Shown in pieces: positions 23,395 through 34,616 of a stretch of 64,000 nt of DNA. The stretch lies in the NCBI GenBank assembly GCA_902729315.2, contig LR746267.1:4148386-4212385 (forward strand). Direction: 5' to 3'. Numbering within the stretch: position 1 is the stretch's first letter; every line of letters starts with the position of its first letter. Below the pieces are notes generated by a model that searched no databases, was not told the DNA's origin, and worked only from the letters and a program-made list of their open reading frames with translations. This DNA comes from Spirodela intermedia. Taxonomy: Eukaryota > Streptophyta > Magnoliopsida > Alismatales > Araceae. The position numbers and the translations under genes were made by a program.

Positions 23395-25490
23395 CGCCCC
23401 TTTCCTCTCTTCGGCGAGATCATCTACAGGAGGTCTAGTGCATCCCCATCGCCCGCAGGTTGCAGAGACGCGAAATCCCGGGGGTCATGCGGCCAGTTGA
23501 CTTTGACTGTTGGGTAGTGGGGTATAAGACTCTGTGAACGAGGAAGCTTCAACGCCGACTTCCCGCGTGGTTGGATAGACCACTCTTCTGAGAGGTCGGT
23601 GGGCTAGGCATTAAAGGCTCTTCCACCTCTCTCTCTCTCTCCTTGAAAGCAAACCTTGAGACAGTTCCAGAAGACTTGTGGTCAACTCGTCAACGGGTTT
23701 TTTTCCTTTCTTTAGGCCGAACGAAGGCTGTCTTCTCCGGGTCCTCTCGACTCATACGGAAAATAAGGATTTTCCTTATTTTTCAGTAATCGAAAACTCA
23801 TGGTCAATACACTGACGCTCTGAGCTTGACTTCTCACTGCGGATTAGCCCGCCTGTCCTTGTAAGAGTACTTAGTACAATGAGTCTATTATGCAAGGTAC
23901 CCACCAAATATGTCTACATCTTCTCAACCTGGAAATCTAGGGCAAACTTTTATTGATCATCTCACGCCTCAAATGAGTTCCAACTAGAAACCAGGTCGGT
24001 GAAAATTGTGTATGTGATTATTTAAAAAATTAATTTAAATGTTAAGTTATTTTAAAAAAAAACTATATTTCCATTAATTAAAGTAAGCATATTTAGATCA
24101 ATCACATAAACCCTCCCAGAAACTTTTATGATTTTAAATTGAAAATTGTGATTTTTCTTTGATGTGGTTAATGGGTAAAATCTTGCTACACTTTGATAGT
24201 TTGTGACAGTGCCACAATGAAGGTATGGAAGGAAGATTGCTCCATGCTTTAAACCCAAAAGCAAGTGGCTTGTACCTAAAACTAAGTTGTAAAGGGAACC
24301 AGGGCAATGTAAGAATGGTAATATTGACTAAGAAGGAGAAACAATCTATTGGGTAAAGGAATGCTAGTGAAAATAACTTGTGAGAAAATACGATTCTACA
24401 TGCCATAGAAGGAGATAGAAAGAATTTTATGAATTGTTTGGTCAATCCTAGAGCTAATCCACCAATTATGGCTCTCTAAACTATATTTCAACTAAGTTTT
24501 TCCTAAATCTCTATAGAATAGAATTATCTAAACTACCAATCAAATCTTATACAGCCAAGTGACCTTCCTAAACAAAAAGCTTCAACAAATAATGTGAGCA
24601 CTAATTGGGAGATGGTAATAGTAAGCTCGTAGTCAATTCAACTTTGGATTCTTATGAAATTAAATCATTTTAAGTGTAATTGTAGATTTTATAAGATTGA
24701 TTAATCAGAGCATAAAAATACCTTATTCCTCTTAGTGTTCTCTATTTAGAGATCCCACACCAGCTGCCACAGAATGCTACTATTCCAATGGTCAAACAAA
24801 TGGCTTGATTTCACATCTCTCAATTCTTCATTTCAAGTAAATATTTCTCATACAGCTACAAGACTATTTACTTCTTTCTTTCAAACTTTGATAAAATATA
24901 GACACAAATATCTAAAAATATTGAAACTCGTAAAAATCAAAATTAGCTCAATCGATTTTGTTGGATTTTAGGCTGCATTTACATCAAGAAGGAGAATTTA
25001 ATTCATCAATTTATAATCATTTTTAAATAAGATGTCTTTAGATGAATCAACGTTCCCTTTAACTTCTCAAGTCATAATGTTTTCCTAGATTAATAATTGA
25101 AAGACTAACGGATTTTCAAATGGTTCTACTCACTATTTATGTCCATTGCTTAAAAATAATCTTTATTCTTGGATTTTACTCAATATGATTATTTGATCAC
25201 AAAATGTTGATTACTATGTTTAACTCTCTTAAAAAGTTTTTCAAAAATTTCTTTTTGGATTTAGAAATCTAGGTCACCAATAATTGATTAATTCATTCAA
25301 CTCTCTTAAGAGATTAAATAAGATTTCAATGATGAATTGATCTTATGATAAATATGAAAAATGACATCATTAGTAGATTTTTGAAGATGATGTTAACTTA
25401 TTGTATGTCCAAAATTATGATAAAGAAGATGAAGCTTAATATTTCATTTTTTTGTCTTCTTCGCATAATGATACTAAAAACTAATGAAAG
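23395..25490. other. Kinase promoter followed by AT-rich intergenic DNA
   Basis: The first few hundred bases should be the promoter of the gene starting at 23,394, including a CT-rich stretch near 23,628-23,640. From about 24,000 onward the sequence is AT-rich with only short open frames; I see no gene or repeat boundary in it. Confidence 0.4.
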
Positions 25491-25495
25491 AGACT
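25491..25495. other. Target-site duplication AGACT, left side
   Basis: Identical to 27,419-27,423 and directly abutting the solo LTR ends. Confidence 0.9.
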
Positions 25496-27418
25496 TGATG
25501 TCACTTAGTTGTTATATAATAAATCACGTAAATTTCAAACTTATAAAATTATAAAATACTAATTTTTTGATATTTAGAATTATTTTTGAACAAATATATC
25601 AATGATAATTCAATAAAAGTTAGAAAAATAATGATAATTTTTTAGGTGGATCACAGAGATTAAATAATATTTCAGAATTTTCTTCAAAAAATATAATTTT
25701 TTGTAAATTTTAGACTGAAAAATAAAAATAAAAATTATTTAAAGTTTATGAAAAAGAGAAATAAGGGTATGGACACAAGGATGATGTCAGCACTTGCCAA
25801 AAGCGAATCGGGCAAAATAGAGCTCCACTTAATGATCCTTACGTAAGTGATTACAAATGATTTAATAGGTCAAATTAAAATCTATAAAAGCCAAAAACAT
25901 CATAATTAAATGAAGAAAATTTTAGAAACATTAAATCACACAAAGTATCACTAAATTAAATAAAAATTAAGTTAAAAGTAAGAAAGATAGTGTTCAGGCC
26001 TCCCAATAGTGATTGTTAAAATTCTGTATTCGAAATGGTTATTGTGCAATGTCCATGACCTCAAGGGCTCTCTTTAGACATGAATAACTTAAAAATTTAT
26101 TAGATCTCCTTTTGAAGTCTAGAAAATTATGATGAAAGTTAAATCAGTTAAAAAAATTGTAAAATAGAATTTCAACGTTGCAACGACGATGTGTTGACGA
26201 TACGTTAAAATCTTAAGCGTTCGAAAGGATTGTTGTGCAATGTTCACAATCTTAAAGGTTCTTCTTAAACAAGGATGATGTGGACAATCTCTAGATTTTC
26301 TTACAAAGTCTAAAAATTAATGAAGTAGGTCGTTGAATCGTCTTCAGCGAATGTCATTCTGCAAAGTAGAAAAATAATGACTTTATAACTCTCTAATGAT
26401 TGTCACTTAATAGAGATGAGCTAAATGGAGGTGGGACATGTCTTAGGGAGCTTCATCTTCATGTCCATGCAATAAGAGGAGGCCCTTCATCGTATCTAAT
26501 ATGTTCTCAAGAGGTGGCGACTTGTTTCCCAATAGATCATCCTCTTCTCAATGATGGCTTATTCGTCAATCAATCAAAGATAATTTACTCGATGAATTCA
26601 TGATCCTTTTATTCATAATCATTTAGTAATTTTAGTAATGATGCCCCACGAATCACATTGATAAAAAATTTATTGAAATTAAGTAATTCTAGCAACTTAA
26701 TCATTTAGTAGAAATCTATAGAAAAATCACGATTTATTTAGATAAAAATATAACTTTTGGCTCTCATAAGATTTGAACTCTCACTGGTCATCCACTTGTA
26801 TGAGAGAGAGAGTGAAATAAGTACACAAATATCATTATAAAGTGACATCATTATGGTACCTCTTTCTGATAAAGAAGGGGTATTTGAGGTACAAAAATCA
26901 TTAAAATATTTCAAAGAAGCTATGATCGCCAATTTAGTCTCACATTAGTTATATATCAAATTTTGAGATAAATATTTAGTAATACGAGATTTGGTAAGTA
27001 ATGAGTCCCTTTCTCATGTATGTACAACCACTCTTTGCCTCACACTCGACTCGCCATTAGTGACGTGAAAGGGGAGTGACGCACATGTTTCCCTTATCGG
27101 TTTGTCCTTAGCCATTTGATCCCTTATTCACAGCTCCACCTAACTATGCTTCTGACTTGCTTGTGGGCCCAACTAGCCAGCAAGTTCCTCCCTTTTTTTA
27201 TCTTTTAATTCTATTTTATTTTTCTTCATTTATCTAAAAAATAGGATTATAAAAATCATATAAACTTGTATAAAATCCTATAATTAGCCAAAAATTCACA
27301 TTAACTAACTAAAAACTAGTTTTCATAATTTAACACAAATATAAATTTATTTATCATGAGTTAAAGCTAAAATTATATTATTAATTAATTATTAACTCAT
27401 GATAATGAAGACTTGTCA
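25496..27418 (-). mobile_element. Solo LTR of the Athila-like family, inverted
   Basis: About 1.92 kb. On the minus strand it starts TGACAAGTCTTCATTATCA and ends ...AAGTGACATCA, aligning end to end with the LTRs of the element at 27,475-37,774. It is bounded by perfect AGACT duplications, so it arose by insertion followed by LTR-LTR recombination. Landmarks in it are the CTCATGATAATGAAG end, a region matching 28,130-28,450 of the full element (26,380-26,640 here), and the segment 26,750-26,900 that the full element's LTRs lack. Its divergence is high, so it is older than the full element. Confidence 0.9.
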
Positions 27419-27423
27419 AGACT
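27419..27423. other. Target-site duplication AGACT, right side
   Basis: Matches 25,491-25,495. Only 51 bp separate this solo LTR from the next insertion. Confidence 0.9.
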
Positions 27424-27469
27424 ATATCACAAGACTTGTCAAAGGTGCTTATTGGATACTTGAAGATTG

Positions 27470-27474
27470 CTCCT
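27470..27474. other. Target-site duplication CTCCT, left side
   Basis: Matches 37,775-37,779 and borders the TG end of the 5' LTR. Confidence 0.95.
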
Positions 27475-29117
27475 TGATAAGTCCTCATTATCATGAGTTA
27501 ATAATTAGTAAATAATATAGTTTTAGCCTTAACTCGTGATAAATGGACTTATATTTATGTTAAAGTGTGAAAAGTGGTTTTCAGTTGATTAATGTGATTT
27601 TTTGGGTAATTATGTGATTTTATACGAATTTATATGATTTTTACAGTCTTACTTTTGAGATAAATGAAGAAAAAGAAATAAAACTAAAATATTGCAAAAT
27701 GGGGGGGACCCGCCGGCCAGCCGGGCCCACAAGCAGGTCGGAAGCTCAATCGAGGAGTAGCCGCGAGCAAGGGCTCGAGCGGCTTGCACCGATAGGGGCA
27801 CGTGTGCGCCACTCCCCTTCCACGTCACCGGTGGCCAGTTGGCTATGGGGCAAGGAGTGGTCGTACACGCGAGAGAAGGAACTTCGCTTACAAATGTAAC
27901 ATTACTATATATTTGCCCGAAAAATCTGCGCACAACTGATGTGAGACTAAACCCACGTCACACCTTCCTCAGAAGGGGCAGACAACCGGCGTGGGTTCGA
28001 ATCCTCCCAGAGTCAAAATTCATATATTTTCATCTGATTATCGTGACTTTCCTACAGATCGCCGGTGAAGGATTAAGCAACGAGAATCGCTAGATCATCG
28101 GCGAAAATCTCGTCAACGCGATTCGCAGAGCATTGCTACTAAAATTGCTGAATAATTCGCGATAAAAGGATTGCGAATCCATCAAGTAAATCATCTCCGA
28201 TTGATCGACGAACAAGCTGTCATCGGGAAGAGGACGATCCGCCGGGAGACGAGTCGTCACCTCTTGAGAGCGTACCAGATGCGATGAAGAGCCTCCTCTT
28301 GCTGTGCGGACCTGAGGATGAAGCTCCCTAACACGCGCCTCACCTCCATCCAGCTCCTCTCCGTCGGGTGGCAGCCGCTGAAGAGCTGCAAAGTCGCTGT
28401 TTTTCCGCTCCGCCAGGTGACAGCCGCCGGAGACGACTCGACGACCCATTTCATTAATCTCTAGACTTCACGAGAAGATCTAGAGATTGCCCACGTCGTC
28501 TTTGTCCAAGGAGAGCCTTCGAGGCTGTGGACACTGCACGATGATCCTCCCGAACGCTCAGGATTCTGGTGCATCGCCGACGCATCACCGACGCATCGCC
28601 GTCGCGACGCCAGAACTCTGTTTTCCTGCTTTCAACTTCATTTGCGTTTCATTTTGTGATAATTTGTTGATTTTGAATTTACCAACATATACTTTATTTC
28701 ATTACGATTCTTCCGTCTTTTACAGATCTTAATTTGATCAATTAAATCGTCTGTAATTGCTTACGTAAGAATCGCCGGGCAGAACTCTGTTTCCACCCGA
28801 TTCGCGTTCGCCGGGTGCTGATGCCATCTTGACGCCCACATTGTTATTTCCTTTTTTCGTGAATTATAAATATATTTCCTTTTCATTTCTTAGTATAAAA
28901 TTCATATAAAATATTATTCTTTGAGGAAAATTCTGAATAATTACAATATTAAATCCCTGTGATCGACCTGGAAAATTACTGCTATTTTTAGAAGTTTTAT
29001 TGAATTATAATTGATATATTTGTTCAGAAATACTTCTAAATATCCAAAAATTCGTATTTTCTAGTTTTATAAATTTTATATTTGCGTGATTTAATATACA
29101 ACGACTAAGTCACATCA
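27475..29117 (+). repeat. 5' LTR of the Athila-like element
   Basis: 1,643 bp, TGATAAGT...CACATCA. A TATA-like ACTATATATTTG (27,905-27,915) is conserved in the other copies. By eye, about 20 differences separate it from the 3' LTR in the first ~420 bp. A GC-rich block (27,690-28,620) stands out against AT-rich ends. It also contains GGGTTCGAATCC (27,990-28,002), resembling a tRNA T-arm. Confidence 0.95.
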
Positions 29118-29122
29118 AATTT

Positions 29123-29140
29123 TGGCGCCATTGCCGGCAA
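29123..29140 (+). other. Primer binding site, tRNA-Asp type
   Basis: TGGCGCCATTGCCGGCAA lies 5 bp after the LTR. It is close to the complement of the 3' end of plant tRNA-Asp (TGGCGCCGTTGCCGGGG), the primer typical of Athila elements. Confidence 0.8.
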
Positions 29141-29420
29141 TCTATTGCATAATATTTAGTGTTTTTCTGTTTTTCTCTTAGAGTACACAAAAAAATTTAA
29201 CTCTTGTTTTATTTTCTTTTTGCCGATTTTTTGTAAGAAAAAGGGAATGAAAAGAAGAAAGGCAAGGATTGGAGCATACTGAAGGAGGGTAACAATTACT
29301 AAACTTTTCTCTCGAATTTATTGATTTTTTATGCATGGTAGAAGATCCTTGCATCCAAGGCTAGAAAATCCTTTCATTATTTCATTCAAAACTAAAAATC
29401 CGAAAGAAAAATAAATTTTA

Positions 29421-30720
29421 ATGGATCTTGAAAGAAGTATAGGTCAAACTAAGAGCAATCTTATGGCCATGAAAAATCATTATATCCCATATTCATTTCA
29501 AAGAGCATCCAATATTATAGTCCCATTAGCACCCACCGTTAAATTCGAAATAAATCCAGAAATTTTTCAAATGCTCCCTAATTTTCATGGATTGTCTTTA
29601 GAGGAACCTCATCAGCACTTAGAAAATTTTTATATAGTCTGTGATTTAGTTAATCTCCCTCAAGTTACATCGGAAATTATTAAGATGAAATTATTCCCTC
29701 ATACACTTAGGGACAAAGCTAGTCATTGGCTATCTACATTAGATAGAGAATTAACTAGCTGGAAAGACATAGAACATGCCTTTCTTCAAAAAATTTATCC
29801 CTTAGGAAAAACTCAAAATATGAGAAAACATATATGGAGTTTTTCTCAAAGTCCAAGAGAAACTTTACATGAAACATGGGAAACATTCAAAGATTTACTT
29901 AGAAAGTGTCCTCATCATGCTATACCCAAGTGGCAGCTCAATAGAATTTTTTATGATGGATTATTAGAACAACATAGAAATATGGTTGATTCTATATGTG
30001 GAGGAGCTTTTATGGAGAAAACCCCTGATGAGATTTACAGTCTTTATGAGAATTTAAGTGAAAATTCTAGAGATCAAGCCTCTTTTGAATTATATGACAG
30101 GGATAAGAAGAGAGGAATTTATGAATTGCATCATGATGATGATTCTAAATTTAGAAATGAGGTTAATCAGATTAATCAAAGATTAGAAAAAAATGATTTA
30201 CTTATTGACAATATTAGAAAGCTTTTTAACCCTCAACTTAATTCGAATAGTATATGTCCTATGTATGGTGAAAATGATTATTCTAAATTTCAATGTTATA
30301 ATTTAGATCAATCATTTCACCCTATGCAAGAACAAGTGCAAGTAGCTCACGGTTTTAATAGAAATAGGGAACCTTTTTCAAATTCTTATAATCCTAATTG
30401 GAGGAATAATTTTTCATGGAGAGACCCAAATAATATTCAAAATCCAGAAGCACTTAGACCCAATTCAAACTCTAAATTTCGTTCAAAATAAGAAAAATGA
30501 TTTCAGAAAAATCAGCCCTCTCAAATCCAACCTGATGCTATAGAAATGATGCAGCAAATGAGCCAAATGATGCAACAAACTATGAATCAAATGATGCTGC
30601 ACTAGAAACAAATTATAGAGGCTCTTGAGAATAAGAGAGAAGAGGGACAGCTACCTAGTCAGCCCATAGAAAATCCAAGGAATCGCCCAACAATAGGATT
30701 TCAGCAAGGGGAGTCTAATA
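29421..30720 (+). pseudogene. Athila-like gag
   Basis: Starts at the ATG at 29,421; 356 codons are open before the first stop. It carries the retrotransposon gag core (LPNFHGLSLEEPHQHLENF, LRDKASHWLSTL, LLRKCPHHAIPKWQ), which forms the capsid in related elements. In-frame stops are TAA 30,489, TGA 30,498 and TAG 30,603. A glutamine/methionine-rich stretch follows. Product: structural capsid protein if intact. Confidence 0.9.
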
Positions 30721-32030
30721 GCATGAATCTAGGAAAAAACCCACGAAATGAAAATGTTAGGACAGTGAATGCATTAAGGAGTGGTAAGATCTTACCTGAT
30801 CCTTATCCCCAAAAATTAGAAGAAAAAGAAAATGTGGACAAACCAAAACAAAATCAAATAGGAGTAGAAGAGGATTTTATAGATTCTACCAAGGAAATTT
30901 CGAAAGAGAGGATGACCATTCCATTTCCTAAAGCTCTAGAGCCTAGACAAAGAAAGAAAAAGGAACACAATGAAGAAATAAAGAAAATTTTACAAGATGT
31001 GCAAATTAGTCTTCCTTTACTCACTGCCATTGAACATATTCCTAAATATGCTAGAGTTTTGAAAGAAATGTGTACACCAAAAAGGCCACCTAGAGTAGAA
31101 AAATTATCTATGCATGCTAGTGCATTATTATTAAATTAATTACCATATAAATTGAGAGATACAGGTGCCCCTTTAATTTTGTGTGATATTGGTGGATTCA
31201 TTTTTCAGAATGCATTACTTGACACCGGTGCTAGTATTAATTTATTACTTGTAAGTATTTGTGATAAATTTAATATTTTTGATCTTAAACCTTCTACTGT
31301 TACCTTACAATTTGCTGATAGATCCATAAAACATCCTAAAGGTATTTTAGAAAATGTGATAGTGATAGTTAAAGGGTGTAAATTTCTAGCTGATTTTGTA
31401 ATGCTGGAAATGGATTTTAATGGACAGTTTTATGATACGTCAATCATCCTAGGGAGACCATTTTTGCATACAGCAAAGATGAATGTTGTTTTTCCCACAG
31501 GTATTGTGAAAATTTCATGTGGAGATCAATCAGTAGAAATTAAAATTTTTGAGGTATCAAATGATCTTAAGAAATCCCAAGTATATAATTGTCATACCAT
31601 AGATCTTCTAGATAATTTTGATGATCCAGATGTTATTGATGACTGTGTGCTGGAAGAATTAGAGGAAATAGAGAATATAAATTTAGAAGAAAAGAAAGAG
31701 GAAGATTATCTGAATTTAGAGTTGAAACCTCTTCACTCTAGTTTAAAATATATGTTCTTGGAGGAAAATAATTCATTTCCTGTTATTATTGTAGCTGATT
31801 TGAGTGATGAACAGGAAGAAGAATTATTAGATGTACTTCGAAAAAATAAGAAGGCTATGGGCTGGAAAATAGATGATCTAAGGGGCATTGATATGAGTGT
31901 ATGCATGCATAGTATATATCTAGAGGAGGGGGCTAGAACTAGCAAGGAACCACAACGAAGATTAAATTCTAATATGATGGAAATTGTAAAAAAAGAAATT
32001 TTAAAGTGGCTGGCTGCTGATATTATTTAT
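30721..32030 (+). pseudogene. Athila-like linker and aspartic protease region
   Basis: Same frame as gag. A charged linker (30,723-31,136) ends at TAA 31,137. The aspartic protease follows, with the active-site motif LLDTGASINLL (Asp codon about 31,221) and the flap/ILGRPFL motif near 31,455. The protease itself has no internal stop. Confidence 0.88.
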
Positions 32031-33175
32031 CCTATTTCAGATAGCAAATGGGTTAGTCCTAGACAAGTGGTGCCAAAAAAATCAGGGATCACGGTTATAA
32101 AAAACGAAAATGGAGATGAAATACAAACAAGATTAACTACTGGTTGGAGAGTTTGCATTGATTATAGAAAATTAAATTCAGTTACTAGAAAAGATCATTT
32201 TCCCCTACCATTTACTGATCAAATTCTAGAAAAATTAGTTGGAAAAAACTTTTTTTGTTTTCTGGATGGATACTCTGGTTATAATCAAATTTATATAAAC
32301 CCTTTAGATCAAGAAAAAACAACTTTCACTTGTCCATTTGGTACTTTTGCTTTTAAACGCATGCCTTTTGGTCTGTGTAATGCTCCAGCCACATTTCAAA
32401 GATGTATGCTATCTATTTTTTCTGATATGATTGGAAAATGTATGGAAATTTTTATGGACGATTTTTCTATTTTTGGTGAATCATTTGATGAATGCTTAAA
32501 TCATTTACAGCATGTACTTGAAAAATGCATAGAGAAAAAATTAGTTTTGAGTTGGGAGAAATCACATTTTATGGTTAGAGAGGGAGTTCTGTTGGGTCAT
32601 ATTGTGAGAGAAAGGGGTTTAGAGGTGGATAGAGCAAAAATTGATATTATATCTAAAATGAAACCTCCAAATTCAGTAAAATAGATTAGATCTTTCTTGG
32701 GTCATATAGGTTATTACAGAAAATTTATTCAAGATTTTTTGAAAATTTCTAAACCTCTCACCATGCTATTATCTAAAGATGTGCCTTTTAATTTTGATGA
32801 GAAATGTTTTGAGTCTTTTTCCGAAATAAAAAGATTACTTACTGAGGCACCCATTTTACAAGCTCCTGATTGGTCCCTTCCCTTTGAAATAATGTGTGAT
32901 GCATCAAATTATGCAGTGGGGGCCGTTCTAGGACAAACAAAAGAGTCAAAACCCATAGTAATTTCATATGCTAGTAAAACTATATCCGATGCTCAATTAA
33001 ATTATACCACGACTGAAAAAGAATTGTTAGCTATAGTATTTTTGTTAGAAAGGTTTAGATCATATATTTTGGGAGCTAAAATTATTATTTATACTGATCA
33101 TGCAGCATTAAAATATCTGTTAAATAAGAAAGATGCAAAGCCACGTTTATTAAGATGGATTTTATTGTTGTAGGA
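32031..33175 (+). pseudogene. Athila-like reverse transcriptase and RNase H
   Basis: RT motifs: WVSPRQVVPKKSG, GWRVCIDYRKLN, CFLDGYSGYNQI, FGLCNAPATFQRCM and the catalytic FMDD near 32,450 (a YMDD variant usual in this branch). TAG 32,682 interrupts just after RT at the connection. RNase H follows with [25 protein letters not shown] and [11 protein letters not shown], then TAG at 33,171. Confidence 0.92.
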
Positions 33176-34616
33176 ATTTGACTTAGAAATAAAAGATAAA
33201 AAAGGTTTCGAGAATGCTGTTGCTGACCATCTTTCTAGATTAAGTGATATAGGAATAAATGCAGCACCTTTACAAGACGCATTTCCAGATGAACAATTGA
33301 TGGCAGCTCAACATCAACCATCACCATAGTATGCACATATTGTTAATTTTCTGGTTTCTGGAAAAACTCCAGAATAGTGAGATAAGAACAGAAAACATCA
33401 TTTCTTTTCTAAGATTAGAAATTATTTTTGGCATGATCCTGATTTATATTACTTGGGCAATGATCAAATTTTAAGGAGATGTGTTCCTAAAGAAGAATAC
33501 CATAGCATTATTAACATGTGCCATTCATCTAACTGTGGAGGACATTTCTCTAGATGAAAAACAGCTGCAAAAAATTTTCAATGTGGTTTTTATTGGCCTA
33601 CAATCATTAGAGATTCTATAGAATTTAGTAGAACATGTATTTCATGCCAATCTATAGATAACATGAGTAAAAAAAATGAAATGCCCATGAGTAACATGTT
33701 AGTAGTCAAAAATTTTGATGTATGGGGAATAGATTTCATGGGTCCCTTCCCATCAGCAGAAAAATTTGAATATATTTTACTTGCTGTTGATTATGTGTCG
33801 AAGTGGGTGGAAGCTATTCCTACTAGAACTAATGATCATAAAATCGTGATGAAATTTGTGCAGGAAAATATTTTTTCGAGATTTGGATGTCCTAGAGTGA
33901 TTATTAGTGATGGAGGAACATATTTTACAAATAAAAATTTCAGGGAACTGTTGAAAAAAAATGGAGTACACCATAGAGTAGCCATTCCATATCATCCCCA
34001 AACAAATGGGCAAGCTGAAGTAGCAAATAGGGAAATTCAGAGAATTTTGAGAAAAATAGTTAGACCAGATAGGAAAGATTGGCCCACGAAATTACAAGAT
34101 GCATTATGGGCTTATAGAACAGCTTATAAAAATCCCATAGGTATGTCCCCATTTCGTCTCATTTTTGGAAAGCCATGTCATCTTCCTGTGGAAATAGAGC
34201 ATAAAGCATTATGGGCTATAAAAAATTTATGTATGGATGAAAAATCAGCTGGTGGGCATAGAATTTTTCAGCTACATGAACTAGAGGAGTTGAGGAATAA
34301 AGCTTATGAAAATCATAGAATATATAAAGAAAAAACTAAAACTTTTCATGATAAATACATTAGCAGAAAAAAATTTGATGTTGGACAAAAAGTGTGGTTA
34401 TATGATTCTAGGCTGAAATTATTCTCAGGAAAATTAAAATCAAAATGGAAAGGGCCTTATGTGGTGGAAGAGACATATGATCATGGGGCTGTAATGATTA
34501 AAGATCCTAAAAGTGATCATAACTTTAAGGTAAATGGACAGCGGCTTAAACATTACATAGAACATGAACGCCTTGCAGAAAAAGAAATTTTATTATTAAA
34601 AGAAATTCAAGAGTAA
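33176..34616 (+). pseudogene. Athila-like integrase
   Basis: The zinc-binding HHCC part (33,490-33,655) carries stops TAG 33,327, TAG 33,375, TGA 33,378 and TGA 33,555 in or just before it. The catalytic core is open from 33,663: [10 protein letters not shown] (first Asp), [10 protein letters not shown] (second Asp) and [19 protein letters not shown] (Glu). A C-terminal domain with [20 protein letters not shown] and WKGPYVV ends at TAA 34,614. Confidence 0.92.

Noticed and set aside
27980-28015. tRNA gene
   Set aside because: Only a T-arm-like motif is present; no acceptor stem pairing or A box could be made.
28090-28449. Stand-alone host gene on the minus strand
   Set aside because: It lies wholly inside the 5' LTR and recurs in the 3' LTR, so it is part of the transposon; kept only as a finding.
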